Source: Rhodococcus sp. CH91
GTDB lineage: Bacteria > Actinomycetota > Actinomycetes > Mycobacteriales > Mycobacteriaceae
DNA length: 64,000 nt
Assembly: GCF_022554085.1 (NCBI RefSeq)
Contig: NZ_JAKFYR010000001.1
Coordinates: 1 to 64,000 of the forward strand
Reading direction: 5' to 3'
The notes below the pieces were generated by a model. The model did no database searches. It had not been told where the DNA came from and worked only from the letters and a program-made list of their open reading frames with translations. Every line of letters begins with the position of its first letter. The stretch's first letter is position 1. A program made the translations under genes and the position numbers. Shown piece after piece: positions 33,989 to 42,194 of the stretch.

Positions 33989-34031
33989 TTTGGTGTTCTC
34001 GACCTCGCTCCACGTGGTCGAGAACACCAAA
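33989..34031. repeat. Palindromic element B flanking the DUF559 gene
   Basis: The core GGTGTTCTCGACC (33992-34004) and its reverse complement (34016-34028) match element A; here the arms extend by TTT/AAA to 16 bases. The spacer is TCGCTCCACGT compared with TCGCCACACGC in element A. It ends two bases from the gtrA stop and would terminate gtrA. It lies about 50 bases upstream of the DUF559 start. Confidence 0.85.
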
Positions 34032-34033
34032 GC

Positions 34034-34513
34034 TCAGCGGATGCGGAAGATCACCGCTCGCTGGACGACGAAGTTGATCACCGTCGCGACACCCTGGGCG
34101 ACGACGAAGGCGAACGGGGTGACCCACCACTCGTCACCCAGGGATTCGTTGAGGACGCGGTTGATGCCGACCTGCGCGGCGAAGGTCACAGCGTAGAGCA
34201 GCACGACGGCGACGAACCGCAGCCGGCTCGGCGGCGCCTTGAACGTCCACCGACGGTTGATCAGATAGGCCGTGGTGGTGCCGGCCACGAACGACACGGC
34301 CTTGGCGGCGTCGCGGGTCACTCCCAGCGCCATGAGCAGCACGTACAAGCCGTAGTCGACGATCGCCGAGAAGCCGCCGGTGAGAACGAACCGCGTGAGC
34401 TGCGTCTTCAGGTCCAGTGCGTCGTCCGCCGTCGAATCGGTCAGCGGCAGTTCGGGCGCGAGCGGAGCATGATGCTCCGGCAGCGGCTGCACAGGGTCGT
34501 GGGATTCCGGCAC
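34034..34513 (-). CDS. GtrA-family membrane protein
   Basis: The protein has 159 residues and four membrane helices of the GtrA fold: [62 protein letters not shown] and [19 protein letters not shown]. The NRRWTF motif between helices 2 and 3 is typical. The position next to dprE1 matches Rv3789, proposed to help move or position decaprenylphosphoryl-arabinose and arabinosyltransferases; that role is still debated. The GTG at 34513 lies seven bases after TACCCT, suggesting a leaderless start; an ATG at 34561 would add 16 residues. The first ~40 residues are disordered. Confidence 0.85.
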   Translation of the reverse strand: MPESHDPVQPLPEHHAPLAPELPLTDSTADDALDLKTQLTRFVLTGGFSAIVDYGLYVLLMALGVTRDAAKAVSFVAGTTTAYLINRRWTFKAPPSRLRFVAVVLLYAVTFAAQVGINRVLNESLGDEWWVTPFAFVVAQGVATVINFVVQRAVIFRIR

Positions 34514-34520
34514 GCAGACG

Positions 34521-34526
34521 AGGGTA
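34521..34526 (-). promoter_or_regulatory. Putative -10 box of leaderless gtrA-like transcript
   Basis: On the minus strand TACCCT lies seven bases before the GTG at 34513. This favours the shorter start for the GtrA-family gene. Confidence 0.4.
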
Positions 34527-34584
34527 GCGCCCGGAGCAGCCTCCCCCGTGACCAATGGCATCTTGCCGGGCCCAGCGGCGCAGG

Positions 34585-34590
34585 TAGCCT
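34585..34590 (+). promoter_or_regulatory. Putative -10 box of leaderless dprE1 transcript
   Basis: TAGCCT lies eight bases before the ATG at 34599. No ribosome binding site is visible. Confidence 0.5.
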
Positions 34591-34598
34591 TTACCCCG

Positions 34599-36023
34599 AT
34601 GTCCACGACAGCTACGGAGCAGGCGAGCGAGCCGCTCCCCACCCAGACCCGCACCCTGACCGGCTGGGGGCGCACCGCGCCGACCACCGCAGAGGTGCTG
34701 TCCACTCCCGACGTCGAACTGATCGCGCAGGCCGTCGCGCGGGTCGCGGAAGACAACGAGTCGAAGCCGTCCCACCTGCGGCGCGGTGTCATCGCACGCG
34801 GGCTCGGGCGCTCCTACGGCGACCCGGCGCAGAACGCCGGCGGACTCGTCGTCGACATGACGGCGCTGAACAAGATCCACAGCATCGACCGCGAGTCGCG
34901 GCGCGTGGTCGTGGACGGCGGCGTCGACCTCGACCAGCTGATGCGCGCCGCGCTACCGTTCGGCCTGTGGGTTCCGGTGCTGCCGGGCACCCGCCAGGTG
35001 ACGATCGGTGGGGCGATCGGCTCCGACATCCACGGCAAGAACCACCACAGCGCGGGCAGCTTCGGCAATCACGTCAAGTCGATCGACCTGCTCACTGCCG
35101 ACGGTCAGGTCCGCACCTGCACGCCCACCGGCCGCAACTCCAAGCTGTTCTGGGCCACCGTCGGCGGCATGGGCCTGACCGGCATCATCCTGCGCGCGAC
35201 CATCGAGATGACACCCACCGAGACGGCGTACTTCATCGCCGACGGGGTGGTCACCTCCACGCTCGACGAGACGATCGCCGTGCACAGCGACGGCTCCGAG
35301 GAGAACTACGACTATTCGAGCGCCTGGTTCGACGCGGTCGCCGCGCCGCCCAAGCTCGGTCGCGCCGCCATTTCGCGTGGGTCCCTCGCGACGATCGATC
35401 AGCTGCCGAAGAAACTGCAGAAGAACCCGCTGAAGTTCGACGCGCCGACCCTGCTGACCTTCCCGGACATCTTCCCGAACGGCCTGGCGAACAAGTACAC
35501 CTTCTCGGCAGTGGGCGAGGTCTGGTACCGCAAGTCGGGCAACTACACCGGCAAGGTCCAGAACCTGACGCAGTTCTATCACCCGCTCGACATGTTCGGT
35601 GAGTGGAATCGCGCCTACGGTCCGGGCGGATTCCTGCAGTACCAGTTCGTGGTGCCGCCCGAGGCGGTCGACGAGTTCAAGAAGATCATCGTCGACATCC
35701 AGCAGTCGGGGCACTATTCCTTCCTGAACGTCTTCAAGCTGTTCGGTGAGGGCAACAAGGCGCCGCTGAGCTTCCCGATGAAGGGCTGGAACATCTGCGT
35801 CGACTTCCCGATCAAGGCCGGCCTGAACGAGTTCGTGCGCGAACTCGACAAGCGTGTCCTCGAGTTCGGCGGTCGCCTGTACACCGCGAAGGACTCGCGC
35901 ACCGACGCGGAGACCTTCCACGCCATGTACCCGCGGATCGACGAGTGGCTGAAGGTGCGCCGCTCCGTCGACCCCACCAACGTCTTCGCCTCCGATATGT
36001 CCAGAAGGTTGGAACTCCACTGA
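34599..36023 (+). CDS. dprE1: Decaprenylphosphoryl-beta-D-ribose 2'-oxidase DprE1
   Basis: DprE1 is the FAD-dependent oxidase that, with DprE2, epimerises decaprenylphosphoryl ribose to arabinose, the only arabinan donor. The protein has 474 residues, 13 more than in M. tuberculosis at the N-terminus. FAD-domain segments are [40 protein letters not shown] and [10 protein letters not shown]. The C-terminal [11 protein letters not shown] keeps the cysteine (Cys400) equivalent to M. tuberculosis Cys387, the residue covalently trapped by benzothiazinones. The stop overlaps the dprE2 start by one base. Confidence 0.95.
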   Translation: MSTTATEQASEPLPTQTRTLTGWGRTAPTTAEVLSTPDVELIAQAVARVAEDNESKPSHLRRGVIARGLGRSYGDPAQNAGGLVVDMTALNKIHSIDRESRRVVVDGGVDLDQLMRAALPFGLWVPVLPGTRQVTIGGAIGSDIHGKNHHSAGSFGNHVKSIDLLTADGQVRTCTPTGRNSKLFWATVGGMGLTGIILRATIEMTPTETAYFIADGVVTSTLDETIAVHSDGSEENYDYSSAWFDAVAAPPKLGRAAISRGSLATIDQLPKKLQKNPLKFDAPTLLTFPDIFPNGLANKYTFSAVGEVWYRKSGNYTGKVQNLTQFYHPLDMFGEWNRAYGPGGFLQYQFVVPPEAVDEFKKIIVDIQQSGHYSFLNVFKLFGEGNKAPLSFPMKGWNICVDFPIKAGLNEFVRELDKRVLEFGGRLYTAKDSRTDAETFHAMYPRIDEWLKVRRSVDPTNVFASDMSRRLELH

Positions 36024-36784
36024 TGATCAACGCCGTCGGTAATCCCCAGACCCTGCTGCTGCTCGGTGGCACCTCCGAGATCGGCCTGGCCATCGTCGAG
36101 GAGTATCTGCGCAAGGCACCGGCCCGCGTGATCCTCGCGGCCCTGCCCGGCGACCCGCGTCGTGAGGACGCCGTCGCCCAGGCGAAGGCCGCCGGCGCAT
36201 CGCAGGTCGACCTGATCGACTTCGACGCGCTCGACACCGCGAGCCACCCCGCCGTCATCGACCGGGCGTGGAAGGACGGCGACGTGGACGTCGCCGTCGT
36301 CGCGTTCGGCCTCGACGCCGACGCCGAGGAACTGTGGCAGAACCAGCGCAAGGCCGTGCAGGTCGTGGGCGTCAACTACACCGCGGCCGTGTCCGTGGGT
36401 GTGCTGCTCGGCGAGAAGATGAAGGCGCAGGGATTCGGGCGCATCATCGCGATGTCGTCGGTCGCCGGTGAGCGCGTCAAGCGCGCCAACTTCGTCTACG
36501 GCTCCACCAAGGCCGGTCTCGACGGCTTCTATCTCGGACTCGGCGAGGCGCTGCGCCCGTTCGGCCCGCGGGTGACCGTGGTGCGGCCGGGCCAGGTGCG
36601 CACGCAGTTCAGCGCACACGTCGACGAGGCCCCGCTGACCGTGAACAAGGAGGACGTCGCGAAGCTCGCGGTGGCAGCCTCCGATCGCGGCAAGGAGATC
36701 GTCTGGGCACCGGGCACCTTCCGGTTCGTGATGGTCGTGCTGCGGCACCTGCCCCGCGCGGTGTTCCGCAAGCTGCCCATCTGA
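36023..36784 (+). CDS. dprE2: Decaprenylphosphoryl-D-2-keto erythropentose reductase DprE2
   Basis: DprE2 reduces the keto intermediate made by DprE1, using NADH, to decaprenylphosphoryl arabinose. The 253-residue short-chain dehydrogenase has the N-terminal [19 protein letters not shown] nucleotide site, the NYT region, [12 protein letters not shown] (serine) and [11 protein letters not shown] (tyrosine-lysine pair). The ATG overlaps the dprE1 stop as TGATG, so the two subunits are translationally coupled. It corresponds to Rv3791. Confidence 0.94.
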   Translation: MINAVGNPQTLLLLGGTSEIGLAIVEEYLRKAPARVILAALPGDPRREDAVAQAKAAGASQVDLIDFDALDTASHPAVIDRAWKDGDVDVAVVAFGLDADAEELWQNQRKAVQVVGVNYTAAVSVGVLLGEKMKAQGFGRIIAMSSVAGERVKRANFVYGSTKAGLDGFYLGLGEALRPFGPRVTVVRPGQVRTQFSAHVDEAPLTVNKEDVAKLAVAASDRGKEIVWAPGTFRFVMVVLRHLPRAVFRKLPI

Positions 36785-36810
36785 TCCGCCCCCGCTCCCG
36801 GTGGCGTCAG

Positions 36811-36816
36811 TAGGCT
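36811..36816 (+). promoter_or_regulatory. Putative -10 box of leaderless aftA transcript
   Basis: TAGGCT lies eight bases before the GTG at 36825. It suggests that aftA has its own promoter just after dprE2, in addition to any read-through. Confidence 0.5.
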
Positions 36817-36824
36817 CAGGCTCC

Positions 36825-38756
36825 GTGACAGACGCGAGCAGCACCAGCATTCCCGTCGCCCCGCTTCGGAAGATCGCGACGACCGCAGGCCACCTCGTCG
36901 TGGCCGTGGTCGTCGCGATCGTCGTTTCCGCGGTGGGGTTGTTCGCCTTCGACGCGGTGCAGTGGCCGGCCTTCACGTCGTCGAACGTCACTCAGGCCGT
37001 CACGACGGTCATGCAGTTCGCGGCGCTCGCCGCGCTCGGTCTCTCGGTGTATCTGCTGCGTCGGCGCACGTGGGTGATGGGCGCACGCGTCCTGTCGTGG
37101 GCAGCGCTGTCCGGGCTCGTCACCGCGACCCTCGGGATGCCGCTCGCCGCGACCCGCCTGTATCTGCACGGCATCTCGGTCGACCAGGAGTTCCGCACCC
37201 AGTTCCTCACGCGGCTGACCGACAGTGCGGCCCTGCACGACATGAACTACGCCGACCTGCCGTCGTTCTATCCGGCCGGATGGTTCTGGGTGGGCGGACG
37301 CGTCGCGGACCTGCTGGGAATGGAGGGCTGGGCCGCCTTCAAGCCGTACGCGATCGCCTCGATCGCCGTCGCCGCAGTGGTCGCGCTGGTGCTGTGGTCC
37401 GAACTGGTACGCGCCGATCTCGCGGTGCTCGCCGCGACCGCGACCACGCTGGTCGTGCTGGCCTACGGTTCACCGGAACCGTACGGGGCGGTGATCGCGC
37501 TGCTGGTCGCGCCGGCGCTCGTCCTGGCGTGGGGTGCCCTCGCGCCCGTCCCCGGCGCCGATCGCGGTCGGCAGGGCTGGGGCGCCGTGGTCGGAACGGG
37601 TCTGTTCCTCGGACTCGCCGCGACCTTCTACACCCTCTATCTCGGTATCGCCGCCTTCGCGGTGACGGTGATGGCCGTCGTCGCCGCCTGGCTCGCGTGG
37701 CGCGCCGGTGATTCGTGGCGAGCAGCACTTCCCGTGCTGCTGCGGTTCGTGGTGATCGCCGCGATCGCGATGCTCGTCGCCCTGATCGTGTGGGCGCCGT
37801 TCGTCTTCGAGGTCCTCGGCGGTAACACGCCGTCCGAGTCCGGTACCGCCACGCACTATCTCCCCGACGCCGGTGCGCGACTACCGTTGCCGATGTTCCA
37901 CATGTCCCTGATCGGTCTGCTGTCGCTGCTCGGCACGATATGGCTCGTGGCTCGGGCGGCATCCTCCCGACGGGCACAGGCACTCGGTCTCGGCGTGATC
38001 GCCGTCTACCTGTGGTACCTCGCCTCGATGGCGATGACGGCCCTGGGGAACACCCTGCTCGCTTTCCGCCTGGAAGTGATCCTGCTCGTACTGCTCTCCG
38101 CCGCAGGAGCTTTCGCATTCGCCGACTTCTCCCGCCGGATCGTTCGTGCGACCGGCAACGACGCGCGTGTACGGAGGGTGATCGTGGCGGTAGGCGCTCT
38201 CGGCACTCTGGCCTTCACGCAGAACATCCCTCAGGTGCTCGCGGGTGAGATCGCCGTCGCCTACACCGACACCGACGGGAACGGTGAGCGCGCCGACCAG
38301 CGACCTGCCGGTGCTGCCGCCTATTACGCCGAGGTGGACGAGGTACTCATGTCCCAGCTCGGCGGCCGACGGGACGATCACGTGGTCCTGACAGCCGACA
38401 CGACCTTCCTCGCCTACTATCCGTACTTCGGTTTCCAGGCGCTGACCTCGCATTACGCCAACCCGCTCGCCGACTTCTCCGGTCGCGCCGCTGCGATCGA
38501 GGAGTGGTCCGAGTTCTCGTCGCCCGACGAACTGCTCGCCGCATGGGAGGAGTCGCCGTGGCGAGCCCCCGACGCCGTCGTCTTCCGACAGGGCGCCGAG
38601 GGCTACACACTGCGTCTGGCCGAGGACGTCTACCCGAACGACCCGAACGTGCGTCGCTACACGGTGACCTTCCCCAAGGAATTGTTCGACGATCCGCGAT
38701 TCACCGTGACCGAGGTGGGTCCGTTCGTGGTGGTGACCCGGAACAGCGATGCGTGA
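36825..38756 (+). CDS. aftA: Galactan 5-O-arabinofuranosyltransferase AftA
   Basis: AftA transfers the first arabinofuranose from decaprenylphosphoryl arabinose to the galactan chain. The 643-residue GT-C protein has about 11 membrane helices in its first 450 residues, then a soluble extracytoplasmic domain. The loop DMNYADLPSFYPAGWFWVGG is the conserved periplasmic loop near the active site. GSPEPYGAVIALLVAPALV and FTQNIPQVLAGEIAVAYTDT follow. The GTG at 36825 is supported by the -10 box. Its place after dprE2 matches Rv3792. Confidence 0.92.
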   Translation: MTDASSTSIPVAPLRKIATTAGHLVVAVVVAIVVSAVGLFAFDAVQWPAFTSSNVTQAVTTVMQFAALAALGLSVYLLRRRTWVMGARVLSWAALSGLVTATLGMPLAATRLYLHGISVDQEFRTQFLTRLTDSAALHDMNYADLPSFYPAGWFWVGGRVADLLGMEGWAAFKPYAIASIAVAAVVALVLWSELVRADLAVLAATATTLVVLAYGSPEPYGAVIALLVAPALVLAWGALAPVPGADRGRQGWGAVVGTGLFLGLAATFYTLYLGIAAFAVTVMAVVAAWLAWRAGDSWRAALPVLLRFVVIAAIAMLVALIVWAPFVFEVLGGNTPSESGTATHYLPDAGARLPLPMFHMSLIGLLSLLGTIWLVARAASSRRAQALGLGVIAVYLWYLASMAMTALGNTLLAFRLEVILLVLLSAAGAFAFADFSRRIVRATGNDARVRRVIVAVGALGTLAFTQNIPQVLAGEIAVAYTDTDGNGERADQRPAGAAAYYAEVDEVLMSQLGGRRDDHVVLTADTTFLAYYPYFGFQALTSHYANPLADFSGRAAAIEEWSEFSSPDELLAAWEESPWRAPDAVVFRQGAEGYTLRLAEDVYPNDPNVRRYTVTFPKELFDDPRFTVTEVGPFVVVTRNSDA

Positions 38757-38784
38757 GCACCGAATGCGGTCCGAGGCGTGAGCG

Positions 38785-39222
38785 TCATCCCCGACGCAGT
38801 GGCATGATGCGCCGGACTTCGGTGTCGCGCAACCACAATCCACCCCACACCAGGATTCCGGTGTAGATCGGGAAGAGGGTGGTGCTCACGATCGGCTGCT
38901 CGGTGAGCAGATTCGTCGCGACGGCACCTCCGAGATAACCGGTGAGCAGTACGGCACCGAGGATCGCGGTGGGCGGCAGGACGTAGGCGATCAGGCACAC
39001 GAGCAGGACGATGCCGAAGACCCGGTTGAGACTCGGATCGAATCCGAGCTCGGCCATGGCTTCCTGCACCTGCGTGACATTCGCGATGTGGATGACGGAG
39101 TCCCAGAGCAGGAACAGCACGACGAGACCGCTGACGATCGCTCCGGCGATCCGTGCCGGGCGCGAGGGTGCACCGGTCTCGCGATGAGATGCGCTGCGCA
39201 GGGTGGAGTGGGTCGAGGTCAT
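38785..39222 (-). CDS. DoxX-like small membrane protein
   Basis: This 145-residue protein has four predicted membrane helices: AGAIVSGLVVLFLLWDSVIH, VFGIVLLVCLIAYVLP, TAILGAVLLTGYLGGAVATN and TTLFPIYTGILVWGGLWLRD. GAVLLTGYLGGA is a hallmark of the DoxX/DoxX-like group. The cellular role is unknown; some family members act in redox or thiosulfate oxidation. The ATG at 39222 has CGGAGAACG upstream. It follows the large dehydrogenase on the same strand after 59 bases. Confidence 0.8.
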   Translation of the reverse strand: MTSTHSTLRSASHRETGAPSRPARIAGAIVSGLVVLFLLWDSVIHIANVTQVQEAMAELGFDPSLNRVFGIVLLVCLIAYVLPPTAILGAVLLTGYLGGAVATNLLTEQPIVSTTLFPIYTGILVWGGLWLRDTEVRRIMPLRRG

Positions 39223-39281
39223 GACGTTCTCCGATGGTCGTGGTGGGTGACACACATATCGACCGGGAACGCCGGGAAAAG

Positions 39282-42065
39282 TCATCGCGCGGGTAGCCGG
39301 GAGGCGAGAAGTTCTGCCAGATGGGTGCCGCGGCGGGTGGTGAGGTCGGCGAGTTGTGTACGGCACGAATACCCGTCGGCGAGGATCACCGTGTCGTCGG
39401 AGGCGGCCTCGACGGCGGGCAGCAGCTGCGTGCGCGCGACAGCCACCGACACCTCGTAGTGCCCGCGTTCGACACCGAAATTCCCGGCCAGTCCGCAACA
39501 TCCGCCGAGTCGCTGCACCTCGGCTCCCGCCCGGTGCAACAGGGCGGCGTCGGGACCCCATCCCATCACCGCATGGTGGTGACAGTGGGGCTGTGCCACG
39601 ACCCGGGTCCCCTCGAGGGACGGCAGCTCCCGTTCGCCGAGCAACTCAGCGAGCGTGCGGGTGCTCTCGGCGACGACGCGAGCCGGTTCGGACCCGAGGA
39701 GTTCGAGCGCATCCGAGCGGAGGACCGCGGTGCACGACGGCTCGAGTCCCACGATCGGCATGCCGCTGCGGAAGAGCTGCGCGACGGTGCGGCCGAGTAT
39801 CCGCCGGGCGTCGTCGAGCTGGCCGGTGGTGATCCAGGTGAGACCGCAGCATCGGGGTTCACCGGTGACGTGCACGCGGTGCCCGGCGGCCTCGAGCACA
39901 CGCACGGCGGCGATGCCCACCTCCGGGGTGAAGTACTCGGTGAAGGTATCGACGAACAACAACACCGGTTCGCCCGTGCGAACCCGGTCCGGGAGGGTGT
40001 CGGCGAACCATCCGCGGAAGGTGCGCGGCGCGAACTCCGGAACACGGCGGCGACGATCGAGCCCGGCGAGGGTCAGTCCGAGCGGGGCGACACCCGGAAG
40101 CCGGGTCAGAGCGTTGACCGCGGCCGGTGCGCGCGACGCGATCGCGGCCCAGCGTGGCAGCCGGCCGAGCCCGTAATGGCTCGCCGGGCGCCGCCGTCCC
40201 CGATAGGTCTGGTACAGCACTTCCGATTTGAACGTCGCCATGTCCACGCCGGTCGGGCAGTCGGACAGACATCCCTTGCACGACAGGCACAGATCGAGGG
40301 TTTCGTGCAGCTCCGGCGACCGCCACGATTCGTCGACGAAGGTGCCGTTGAGCATCTCCTGCAGCGCGCGGGCACGTCCGCGGGTCGAGTTCTTCTCCTC
40401 GCGGGTCGCGAGATAGGACGGGCACATCACACCGCCGATGCCGGTGTTGTCGGCGCGGCACTTGCCGACCCCGGTGCACCGATGCACGGCCTGCGTGAAG
40501 TCGCCGTCGTCGTCGAGATAGCGGAAGGCCAAGCCGTCCCGCACCTTCCGCGCGGCGGGCACGCGCAGATCGACGTCGACGGGGCGCGGGTCGACGAGGA
40601 CACCGGGGTTGAGGACGTCGTCGGGGTCGAAGACCGATTTGACGGCGGCGAACAGTGCGAGCGCGTCCGGGGAGTACATCAGGGGCAGCAGTTCGCTCCG
40701 GGCGCGTCCGTCGCCGTGCTCACCCGACATCGAACCGCCGTACTCGGCAACGAGTTTGCCTGCCTCGAAGAGGAATTCACGGAAAAGTCCCGGAACCTCG
40801 AGAGGGATGTCGAGCCGGATGTGGATGCAGCCGTCGGCGAAGTGCCCGTACGGATAGCCGGTGATGTCGTATCCGGCCAGAAGATCCTCGAAGTCGCGGA
40901 GGTAGTCGCCGACGCACTGCGGCGGCACTGCGGCGTCCTCCCAGCCCGCGTGCGCGGGCAGCCCCCGCGGACTGCGGGCAGACAGCCCCGCACCGTCCTC
41001 CCGGATCCGCCACAGGGCGGCAGCACGGGCCGGATCGTCGACGTGCAGCACGGCCGCCGTGTCGGCGGCCCGCGCGAGCGCGCCCGCCCGCTCGCGCAGC
41101 TCACCCGCATCGTCACCGACGAGCTCGACGAACAACCACGCCGCGCCCGCCGGAAGCGGCGGTACCGCAGCCGGTCCGCGCCGAGCCCGGACCACGTCGA
41201 CGATCCGCGAATCGAGTCCCTCGCATGCGGTGGGCCGGAAGACCAGCAATCCGTGCGCCGCGTTTCCCGCGGCGACGATGTCGGGATATCCGAGCACGAC
41301 CATCGTGCGGAATGGCGGATCGGCGACCAGCCGGACCGTTGCCTCGGTGGTGACCCCGAGTGTGCCCTCGCTACCGACGAACAGCTTGCGGACGTCGAAG
41401 CCGTTCTCCGGCAGCAGATGCTCGAGGGCGTAACCGGACACCTGCCGCCCGAACCGGCCGAACTCGGTACGGATGGCCGCGAGATCGCGCGCGACGAGTT
41501 CCCGCAGAGGTTCGAGCATCGGATCGGCACCGGGCAGCGACAGGGGGTGCCCGGTGCCGGTGAGCACCTCGAGAGCGACGACGTTGTCGGACGTGCGCCC
41601 GTAGCCCAGTGCGCGGGCGCCGCACGCGTTGTTGCCGATCATCCCGCCGATCGTGCACCGGTTGTGGGTGGACGGGTCGGGCCCGAACCGCAGTCCGTGT
41701 GGGGCCGCGGCCCGCTGGAGATCGGCCGGCACCACGCCCGGTTGCACCCGCGCCGTGCACGCCTCCGGATCGATCGACAGCACCCGGTTCAGATGCCGCG
41801 AGAAGTCGAGCACGACACCGGGGCCGACGGCGTTCCCCGCGAGCGAGGTGCCGGTGCCGCGGGAGGTGAGCGGAACACCTTCGCGGCGGCACACGTCCAG
41901 AGCCGCGGCGACGTCGTCGACCGCGCGGACCCGGACCACCGCTTGCGGCAGGACCCGGTAGAGCGACGCGTCGGACGAGTACAGCGCACGGGTGGTGGAG
42001 TCGTCGCAGACCTCCCCGATGCCCGCCCTGCGGAGAGCGTGCCCGATCGGGGTCGAGGTCTTCAT
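39282..42065 (-). CDS. FAD-binding and Fe-S-binding dehydrogenase (D-lactate/2-hydroxyacid type)
   Basis: This 927-residue fusion has an N-terminal FAD-linked oxidase domain (PLTSRGTGTSLAGNAVG, NRCTIGGMIGNNACGARAL, VGSEGTLGVTTEATVRL). Next comes the C-terminal cap of the oxidase with HFADGCIHIRLDIPLE and SGEHGDGRARSELLP. An iron-sulfur half shows HRCTGVGKCR and CLSCKGCLSDCPTGVD, then two CCG-type segments (EPRCCGLTWITTG, LGGCCGLAGNFGVE). The architecture matches YdiJ/Dld-II-like D-2-hydroxyacid or D-lactate dehydrogenases passing electrons to quinone. The ATG lies eight bases after TAGCAT. It is divergent from emb. Confidence 0.88.
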   Translation of the reverse strand: MKTSTPIGHALRRAGIGEVCDDSTTRALYSSDASLYRVLPQAVVRVRAVDDVAAALDVCRREGVPLTSRGTGTSLAGNAVGPGVVLDFSRHLNRVLSIDPEACTARVQPGVVPADLQRAAAPHGLRFGPDPSTHNRCTIGGMIGNNACGARALGYGRTSDNVVALEVLTGTGHPLSLPGADPMLEPLRELVARDLAAIRTEFGRFGRQVSGYALEHLLPENGFDVRKLFVGSEGTLGVTTEATVRLVADPPFRTMVVLGYPDIVAAGNAAHGLLVFRPTACEGLDSRIVDVVRARRGPAAVPPLPAGAAWLFVELVGDDAGELRERAGALARAADTAAVLHVDDPARAAALWRIREDGAGLSARSPRGLPAHAGWEDAAVPPQCVGDYLRDFEDLLAGYDITGYPYGHFADGCIHIRLDIPLEVPGLFREFLFEAGKLVAEYGGSMSGEHGDGRARSELLPLMYSPDALALFAAVKSVFDPDDVLNPGVLVDPRPVDVDLRVPAARKVRDGLAFRYLDDDGDFTQAVHRCTGVGKCRADNTGIGGVMCPSYLATREEKNSTRGRARALQEMLNGTFVDESWRSPELHETLDLCLSCKGCLSDCPTGVDMATFKSEVLYQTYRGRRRPASHYGLGRLPRWAAIASRAPAAVNALTRLPGVAPLGLTLAGLDRRRRVPEFAPRTFRGWFADTLPDRVRTGEPVLLFVDTFTEYFTPEVGIAAVRVLEAAGHRVHVTGEPRCCGLTWITTGQLDDARRILGRTVAQLFRSGMPIVGLEPSCTAVLRSDALELLGSEPARVVAESTRTLAELLGERELPSLEGTRVVAQPHCHHHAVMGWGPDAALLHRAGAEVQRLGGCCGLAGNFGVERGHYEVSVAVARTQLLPAVEAASDDTVILADGYSCRTQLADLTTRRGTHLAELLASRLPAR

Positions 42066-42073
42066 AGACAGCG

Positions 42074-42079
42074 ATGCTA
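42074..42079 (-). promoter_or_regulatory. Putative -10 box of leaderless FAD/Fe-S dehydrogenase transcript
   Basis: On the minus strand TAGCAT lies eight bases before the ATG at 42065. The same hexamer and spacing occur before both emb genes. Confidence 0.45.
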
Positions 42080-42180
42080 GTGGCGCCGGCGCGGCTCCGG
42101 ACGGGGTCGGACAGAACGGTGGCGGCGCCCGGTGGCCTGCTCGAAGAGTGACACGAACCCGCCTCCGGAAGCGACTCGCC

Positions 42181-42186
42181 TAGCAT
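42181..42186 (+). promoter_or_regulatory. Putative -10 box of leaderless first emb transcript
   Basis: TAGCAT lies eight bases before the GTG at 42195. The hexamer and spacing are the same as at the second emb gene. Confidence 0.5.
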
Positions 42187-42194
42187 CGGGGCTT

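Noticed and set aside
33026-34031. The two palindromes read as a CRISPR-like array or attL/attR pair
   Set aside because: There are only two copies, each a self-complementary hairpin with a whole gene between them, and no integrase or cas genes are present.
39321-42080. 919-residue open frame opposite the FAD/Fe-S dehydrogenase
   Set aside because: It is a mirror of codon bias in the true gene; no conserved motifs.
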